Positions 59,439 through 64,000 of a stretch of DNA of 64,000 nucleotides are shown here, one piece after another. Source of the DNA: Methylobacterium isbiliense (lineage in GTDB: Bacteria; Pseudomonadota; Alphaproteobacteria; Rhizobiales; Beijerinckiaceae); contig NZ_BPQQ01000002.1 in assembly GCF_022179325.1 (NCBI RefSeq), positions 1 through 64,000 of the forward strand, read 5' to 3'. The position numbers and the translations under genes are program-made. How positions within the stretch are numbered: position 1 is the stretch's first letter; the number at the start of each line of letters is the position of its first letter. The notes below the pieces were generated by a model. That model did not search any database. It was not told the DNA's origin and worked only from the letters and a program-made list of their open reading frames with translations.

Positions 59439-60470
59439 TCAGGCGACAGGACCCGCCACGCCGGCCTGCTCGAAGGTCGCCATGTCGCGGTGGCAGGCGA
59501 GCGCCGCCTTGAGCAGGCCGAGCGCCAGGGCCGCGCCCGAGCCCTCGCCGAGGCGCAGCCCGAGCGCGAGCAGCGGGTCGAGGCCGAGGCGCTCCAGCAC
59601 CGCCCTGTGCGCGCCCTCCGCCGAGAGGTGGCCGGCGACGCAATGGTCGAGGGCGGAGGGATCGAGCGCGTGCAGCACCGCCGCCGCCGCGGTGGCGACG
59701 TAGCCATCGAGCACCACCGGCACCCGCTGCAGCCGCGCGGCCAGGATCGCGCCCGCCATCGCCGCCACCTCGCGCCCGCCGAGCCGTCGCAGCACTTCGA
59801 GCGGATCGTCGAGATGGCCGGCATGGTGGGCGAGCGCGGCCTCCACGACCGCCACCTTGCGGGCGAGGCCCGCCTCGTCGATCCCGGTGCCGCGCCCGAC
59901 CCAGCTCGCCGGGTCGCCGCCGTAGAGCGCCGCGTAGATCGCGGCCGCCACCGTGGTGTTGCCGATGCCCATCTCGCCGAGCGCCAGCCCGTCGGTCCCC
60001 GCCGCCACCGCCTCCATGCCGAACGCCATGGTGGCGACGCAGGCCTTCTCGGTCATCGCCTCCGCTTCGGTGATGTCGCCGGTGGGCAGGTCGAGGGCGA
60101 GGTCGAACACCTTGAAGCCGAGCCCGTAGGCGGCGCAGATCTGGTTGATGGCCGCGCCGCCGGCCGCGAAGGTGTCGAGCATCTGCCGGTTGACCGAGGC
60201 CGGGTAGGCCGAGACGCCCTTCTGCGCGACCCCGTGGCTGCCCGCGAAGACGCAGACGAGCGGGCGGTCGAGGCTCGGCATCGCCTTGCCCTGCCACGCG
60301 GCGAGCCATGTCGCCAGCGTCTCCAGCCGCCCGAGGCTGCCGGCGGGCTTCGTCAGCACCGCCTGCCGCGCCGCGGCGGCGGCGGCGGCGGCCTCGTCCG
60401 GCCCCGGCATCGTGGCGAGGAGGCGGCGGATGTCCTCGAACGGGCTCGCATCCAGGGGGGCATCGATCAT
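59439..60470 (-). CDS. cobT: nicotinate-nucleotide-dimethylbenzimidazole phosphoribosyltransferase
   Basis: Activates 5,6-dimethylbenzimidazole for the lower ligand of cobalamin, 343 aa. Family signatures are TKPAGSLGRLETLATWLA, VFAGSHGVAQKGVSAYP, the strongly conserved GEMGIGNTTVAAAI, and LGLRLGEGSGAALALGLLKAAL with the catalytic Glu near residue 317. It is divergent from cobS across a 279-base gap. The product feeds CobS in the last step of the pathway. Also named CobU in aerobic-pathway nomenclature. Confidence 0.96.
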   Translation of the reverse strand: MIDAPLDASPFEDIRRLLATMPGPDEAAAAAAAARQAVLTKPAGSLGRLETLATWLAAWQGKAMPSLDRPLVCVFAGSHGVAQKGVSAYPASVNRQMLDTFAAGGAAINQICAAYGLGFKVFDLALDLPTGDITEAEAMTEKACVATMAFGMEAVAAGTDGLALGEMGIGNTTVAAAIYAALYGGDPASWVGRGTGIDEAGLARKVAVVEAALAHHAGHLDDPLEVLRRLGGREVAAMAGAILAARLQRVPVVLDGYVATAAAAVLHALDPSALDHCVAGHLSAEGAHRAVLERLGLDPLLALGLRLGEGSGAALALGLLKAALACHRDMATFEQAGVAGPVA

Positions 60471-60576
60471 GGCGGGCTCCGGCCGCGAAAGTCTCGTCGC
60501 GCGTCTAGCCCCTGGGGCGCCGGAAAGCGAGCCGCACGGGCGTGCACGCGGCGGTGGAACGCAGACCGGACCCTCA

Positions 60577-60591
60577 TTCGTCCGGGACGAA
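60577..60591. promoter_or_regulatory. perfect palindrome in the cobT-cobS divergent gap
   Basis: TTCGTCC-G-GGACGAA is a 15-bp perfect inverted repeat, 107 bases from the cobT start and about 160 from cobS. Its shape suits a dimeric repressor. I could not find a cobalamin-riboswitch B12-box in the same gap, so a protein regulator is plausible. Confidence 0.4.
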
Positions 60592-60749
60592 CGCCCGGTC
60601 GTGCGCCTATACTGCGCCGCCTTCACCGATGGGGTGAGCGGTTCGGCGGCCGGCATGACGCAGGGGCCGAGGCCACGCGGGGTGCCCCCGGCTGCGCCGC
60701 GCAGGCGAAGCCGCCGAGCCGGGCCGGTGCGGCAAGCGGGGCGGACGGG

Positions 60750-61613
60750 ATGGCCGATCGAGCGGGCTGGGACGCGATGCAGGAGGCCGACGACGAGTTC
60801 GAGCCGCCCCCGCCGGGGTCAACGCTGTGGCCGCCGCTCCTCGATCTCGCGGCCTGCCTGCGCTTCTACAGCCGCCTGCCGGTGCCGCCGCTGCCGGGCG
60901 AAGCCGGGGCGCACGGGCCGCCCGATTTCCGCACCGCGCCCCGGATGCTGCCGATCGCCGGCCTGGTGATCGCGCTGCCGGCGGCGCTGGCGCTGCTCGG
61001 CGGCCTCGGGCTCGGGCTCGGGCCGTATCTCGCGGCGACGCTCGCGGCGCTCGCGGCCACGCTGGTGACCGGCGCCCTGCACGAGGACGGGCTCGCCGAC
61101 GTGGCGGACGGCTTCGGCGGGGGCAGCGACGCGGCCCGCCGCCTCGACATCATGCGCGACAGCCGCATCGGCGCCTACGGCACCGCGGCGCTGATCCTGG
61201 CCTACGGGCTGCGCATCGGCGCGCTCGCGACGCTCGCCGACCGGGCCGGCTGGCGCGCCGCCCTCGTCCTCCTGCTCGCGGCGGCGGTGTCGCGCACGGC
61301 GGCCCTGTGGCCGATGCTCGCCCTCCCGCCGGCCCGGCCGGGAGGGTCCTCGCACGCGGTGGGGCGGCCGACCCCGGCGACGCACGCGCTGGCCTGGGCC
61401 CTCTGCCTCGCCCTGTTCCTCGCCGGGGGCCTGCTGGGCCTGCCCTGGATCGGCCTCGCGCTGGCCGGGCTCCTGGCGGCCCTGTCGGCCTGGACGATGA
61501 GCCGCATGGCCGAGCGCCTGATCGGCGGCCAGACCGGCGACGTCATCGGCGCCTGCCAACAGATCGCCGAGATCGCCGTGCTGCTGGCGATGCTGATCGC
61601 CCTCCCGCGCTGA
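60750..61613 (+). CDS. cobS: cobalamin-5'-phosphate synthase
   Basis: Integral-membrane enzyme joining adenosylcobinamide-GDP to alpha-ribazole(-phosphate) in the final cobalamin step, 287 aa with several helices. Signature blocks are CLRFYSRLPVP, ALHEDGLADVADGFGGG, RLDIMRDSRIGAYG, and GQTGDVIGACQQIAEIAVLLAM at the C-terminus. It is longer than average at the N-terminus (about 30 residues). It probably forms an operon with the DUF1289 and aspartic protease genes; also known as CobV. Confidence 0.94.
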   Translation: MADRAGWDAMQEADDEFEPPPPGSTLWPPLLDLAACLRFYSRLPVPPLPGEAGAHGPPDFRTAPRMLPIAGLVIALPAALALLGGLGLGLGPYLAATLAALAATLVTGALHEDGLADVADGFGGGSDAARRLDIMRDSRIGAYGTAALILAYGLRIGALATLADRAGWRAALVLLLAAAVSRTAALWPMLALPPARPGGSSHAVGRPTPATHALAWALCLALFLAGGLLGLPWIGLALAGLLAALSAWTMSRMAERLIGGQTGDVIGACQQIAEIAVLLAMLIALPR

Positions 61614-61630
61614 CCCGTCCGAAGAACCCG

Positions 61631-61840
61631 ATGCCGCCTCCCTCCTCGCCCTGCACCCGCATCTGCGTGCTGGATCCCGTCACCGGCCTGTGCGAGGGCT
61701 GCGGGCGCACCCGCGACGAGATCGCGGCCTGGGGCAGCCTCTCGGAGCCCGAGCGCAAGCGCATCATGACGCTGCTGCCGGACCGGCTCGCCGCGGCCGT
61801 CCCGCGGCCCGCCCGGCGCCCCGTCCCCTCCCCCGCCTGA
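61631..61840 (+). CDS. DUF1289 family small protein
   Basis: A 69-aa protein with the DUF1289 pattern: SPCTRICVLDPVTGLCEGCGRTRDEIAAWGSLSEPERKRIM, in which four Cys could bind a metal ion or iron-sulfur centre. Such proteins are often short and soluble. It starts 17 bases after cobS. The function is unknown. Confidence 0.88.
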   Translation: MPPPSSPCTRICVLDPVTGLCEGCGRTRDEIAAWGSLSEPERKRIMTLLPDRLAAAVPRPARRPVPSPA

Positions 61841-61846
61841 CCCGCG

Positions 61847-62548
61847 ATGCCCGGCGCGCTCGGAACCGCCCTGCTCCTCCTCGCCCTCGCGTACGGGGTC
61901 GGGAGCCTGGCGCAGGGCGAGATCGCCGGGTGGACGCCGCAGGAGGTCGCGACCGCGCTCGCGGTCGGGGCGGCGCTGCTCCTCGTCGTCAACGGCATCG
62001 CGCGCCGCTTCCGGTTCGGCGCCGGCGAGGGGCTGGCGGCGCTCGCGGTCTGGCTGACGCTGGGGGCCGCGGGCGCGACGCTCTACGCATGGCGGGACCA
62101 TGCCCACGACCTCGCGCTGCGGATGATCGGCGAGTATGCGGCCGGGGAGCCGGTGACGAACGCGGCCGGCGAGGTGGTGATCGCGCGCCGGGCGGATGGC
62201 GGCTTCTCAGTCAAGGCGCGGGTCAACGGGCAGGAGCAGAGCTTCGCGTTCGACACAGGCGCCAGCACGGTGGTGCTCACCGCCGAGAGTGCCGCGGCCC
62301 TCGGGCTGCAGCCGGGGCCGCAGGCCTTCGCGGTGCCGGTGCAGACCGCCAACGGCCGCACCCTCGCCGCCCCCGTCCTCCTCGACACGGTGTCGGTGGG
62401 GCCGATCCGGGAACGGCGCGTGAGCGCCCTCGTCACCCGGCCGGGCTCGCTCAGCGTGAACCTGCTCGGGATGAGCTTCCTGGAGCGCCTGTCTTCCTAC
62501 GAGGTCCGGGGCGGCCGCCTGATCCTGCGCGGGGCCGGATCGGGCTGA
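61847..62548 (+). CDS. retropepsin-like aspartic protease (TIGR02281 clan AA)
   Basis: A 233-aa membrane-anchored protease. The N-terminal third has three hydrophobic segments; the periplasmic C-terminal domain has the catalytic AFDTGASTVVL motif, then the flap region TANGRTLAAPVLL and the GxSFL-like NLLGMSFLERL, as in clan AA proteases of the TIGR02281 group. It starts 6 bases after the DUF1289 gene and is in the cobS operon by spacing. The physiological substrate is unknown. Confidence 0.9.
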   Translation: MPGALGTALLLLALAYGVGSLAQGEIAGWTPQEVATALAVGAALLLVVNGIARRFRFGAGEGLAALAVWLTLGAAGATLYAWRDHAHDLALRMIGEYAAGEPVTNAAGEVVIARRADGGFSVKARVNGQEQSFAFDTGASTVVLTAESAAALGLQPGPQAFAVPVQTANGRTLAAPVLLDTVSVGPIRERRVSALVTRPGSLSVNLLGMSFLERLSSYEVRGGRLILRGAGSG

Positions 62549-62594
62549 GCGCCGGGGCCGGGACCGGTTCCGGAAGGGTTGTTCGGACCCGGCG

Positions 62595-63422
62595 TCAGTC
62601 CCCGATCACCCCGGCCTCGTCCTGGACCTTCAGCACGGACGGACGGGGCATGGCGATGGTGTTGAAGCCGCAATCCACGAAGTGGATCTCGCCCGTGACG
62701 CCGCTCGACAGGTCGGAGAGCAGGTAGAGCGCCGCGCCGCCGACCTCCTCGATGGTGGCGTTGCGGCGCAGGGGGGCGTGGGCGCGCTGGTGGTTGTACA
62801 TCAGGCGCGCATCCGCGATGCCGGCCCCCGCCAGCGTGCGCACGGGACCCGGCGAGATGGCGTTGACCCGGATACCGTCGGGACCGAGGTCGGAGGCGAG
62901 ATAGCGCACGGAGGCCTCCAGCGCCGCCTTGGCCAGCCCCATCACGTTGTAGTTCGGCATCACCCGCGTGGCGCCCCCGAAGGTGAGCGTCAGCAGCGAA
63001 CCGCCCGGCCGCATCCGCTTGGCGGCGCGCTGGGCCAGTTCGGTGAAGGAGAAGCAGGAGATCACCAGGGTGCGCGCAAAGTTCTCGCGCGTGGTGGCGT
63101 CGACGTAGCGGCCCTTGAGCTGCGCCTTGTCGGAATAGCCGATGGCGTGGACCGCGAAGTCGAGCCCCTCCGGCCAGTGCGCGTCGAGGCTCGCGAACAC
63201 CGCATCGACGCTCGCCAGATCCTCCACGTCGCAGGGCAGCACGATCCGCGAGCCGAGGGTGGCCGCGAGCGGGGCGACCCGGCGGCCCAGCGCCTCCCCC
63301 TGGTGGGTGAAGGCGAGATCCGCGCCCTGCGCCGCCAGCGTCTTCGCGATGCCCCAGGCGATGGAGTGGTCGTTCGCGACCCCCATGATGAGGCCGCGCT
63401 TGCCTGCCATCAAACCCGTCAC
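62595..63422 (-). CDS. fabI: enoyl-ACP reductase FabI
   Basis: NADH-dependent reductase for the last step of fatty acid elongation, 275 aa. It begins with GLMAGKRGLIMGVANDHSIAWGIA, then FTHQGEALGRRV, AIGYSDKAQLKG, and the catalytic pair in MPNYNVMGLAKAALEASVRYLA (Tyr-x6-Lys). A GTG at 63422 opens the frame (MTGLMAGKRG); ATG at 63410 is also possible. It lies downstream of fabB on the same strand, the common order in Hyphomicrobiales. Confidence 0.95.
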   Translation of the reverse strand: MTGLMAGKRGLIMGVANDHSIAWGIAKTLAAQGADLAFTHQGEALGRRVAPLAATLGSRIVLPCDVEDLASVDAVFASLDAHWPEGLDFAVHAIGYSDKAQLKGRYVDATTRENFARTLVISCFSFTELAQRAAKRMRPGGSLLTLTFGGATRVMPNYNVMGLAKAALEASVRYLASDLGPDGIRVNAISPGPVRTLAGAGIADARLMYNHQRAHAPLRRNATIEEVGGAALYLLSDLSSGVTGEIHFVDCGFNTIAMPRPSVLKVQDEAGVIGD

Positions 63423-63504
63423 GCCGTTGTCTCCGGTTGGCCCGCGGTCCGAGCGCCCGGGCGCGGCGCCCGTGTCAGGCGAGTGGGGCGCGAGTGAGGC
63501 GCCG

Positions 63505-64000
63505 TCAGGCGTCCGGGTGCTTGAGCACCAGCGTCGCGTTGGTGCCGCCGAACCCGAAGGAATTGGAGAGCACGTGGCCGAGCCGCGCGTCGTCCACCCG
63601 CCGGCGCAGGATCGGCATGTCGGCGAAGGCCGGATCGAGCTCCGCGATGTTGGCGCTCTCGCAGATGAAGCCGTTGTTCATCATCAGGAGCGAGTAGATC
63701 GCCTCCTGCACGCCGGTGGCGCCGAGCGAATGCCCGGTGAGCGACTTGGTGGCGGCGATGGGCGGGCAGGATTCGCCGGTGCCGAACACCTCGCGGATCG
63801 CCTCGATCTCCTTCTCGTCGCCGACCGGCGTCGAGGTGGCGTGCGGGTTGATGTAGTCGATCTTGACGCCCTTCAGGCCCGCCATGGCCTGGCGCATGCA
63901 GCGCACCGCCCCCTCGCCGGAGGGCGCCACCATGTCGTGCCCGTCCGAGGTGGCGCCGTAGCCCGCGACCTCGCCGTAGATCCGGGCGCCGCGCGCCCGC
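63505..64000 (-). CDS. fabB: beta-ketoacyl-ACP synthase I (fabB), 3' part at the window edge
   Basis: The C-terminal 165 residues of a condensing enzyme; the 5' part, with the active-site Cys, lies beyond the window. The catalytic His pair is in [17 protein letters not shown] and [13 protein letters not shown], and the C-terminal [15 protein letters not shown] is typical of KAS I/II. The adjacent fabI, 82 bases downstream on the same strand, favours fabB of the fabA-fabB-fabI arrangement. It elongates acyl-ACP chains in fatty acid synthesis. Confidence 0.93.
   Translation of the reverse strand, partial: RARGARIYGEVAGYGATSDGHDMVAPSGEGAVRCMRQAMAGLKGVKIDYINPHATSTPVGDEKEIEAIREVFGTGESCPPIAATKSLTGHSLGATGVQEAIYSLLMMNNGFICESANIAELDPAFADMPILRRRVDDARLGHVLSNSFGFGGTNATLVLKHPDA

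Noticed and set aside
60471-60749. Cobalamin riboswitch
   Set aside because: The expected B12-box sequence was not found by eye in either orientation; a covariance search would settle it.
59490-60750. Long plus-strand frame running antisense through cobT into cobS
   Set aside because: It is a shadow of cobT. The composition is Arg/His/Gly-rich, with no motifs, and the real cobS start at 60750 is supported by conserved sequence.

Overview
This is a gene-dense, very GC-rich chromosomal window. It reads as an alphaproteobacterium of the order Hyphomicrobiales, most likely Methylobacterium or a close relative. That placement is inference. It rests on the close resemblance of one protein to Bradyrhizobium D-tartrate dehydratase, the alphaproteobacterial flagellar set fliL-fliM-DUF6468-motE with a CtrA-type box, the divergent mutY/dciA and cobT/cobS-DUF1289-aspartic protease neighbourhoods, and a fabB-fabI pair. 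No rRNA, tRNA, CRISPR array, prophage or complete insertion sequence was recognised. About 64 protein genes are called, mostly in short operons with 4-base start/stop overlaps.

Layout. 1-6.3 kb: MFS transporter, 3-methyladenine glycosylase, a small secreted peptide, an SGNH hydrolase coupled to an epoxide-hydrolase-like gene broken by an in-frame amber codon, a nucleotidase-like HAD protein, and a DUF883-like/DUF3618 envelope pair. 6.3-13 kb: an L,D-transpeptidase lipoprotein with a long low-complexity tail, accA overlapped by a GTG-started DUF1796 gene, then a patatin-acetoacetate decarboxylase-3-hydroxybutyrate dehydrogenase operon that looks like ketone-body/PHB metabolism. 13-20 kb: amidase, GT2 and pyroglutamyl-peptidase genes in one operon, D-tartrate dehydratase, a DUF900 esterase, a 183-bp MITE-like element with an 11-bp target duplication, and a second GT2. 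20-27 kb: a terminator-bounded non-coding stretch, a binding-protein-dependent ABC transporter, and a divergent TctDE-type two-component system. 27-36 kb: cytochrome c, GlcD, a GT-D-fold protein, acyl-CoA synthetase, an MlrC peptidase and an M20 peptidase. 36-43 kb: membrane proteins (EI24, DUF2157/GDYXXLXY, DUF2243), an NDUFA9-like protein, mutY and dciA. 43-51.4 kb: a flagellar block in two divergent operons. fliL-fliM-DUF6468-motE runs leftward from a CtrA-type box. flgF-flgG-flgA-flgH runs rightward from a sigma-54 type promoter with an IHF site. A secreted RTX protein gene lies between them. 51-64 kb: GNAT, glpX and hom, a ceramidase-family protein, xthA, an MFS exporter, poxB, cobT/cobS with DUF1289 and a periplasmic aspartic protease, and finally fabI and the 3' part of fabB at the window edge.

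The observations most worth a second look are the MITE-like element at 18953-19157, the sigma-54/IHF and CtrA architecture around the flagellar genes and RTX gene, the FliN-like peptide motifs at the N-terminus of FliM, the amber-interrupted hydrolase, and the possible small RNA ending at 20528. No wholly new defence or biosynthetic system was evident.
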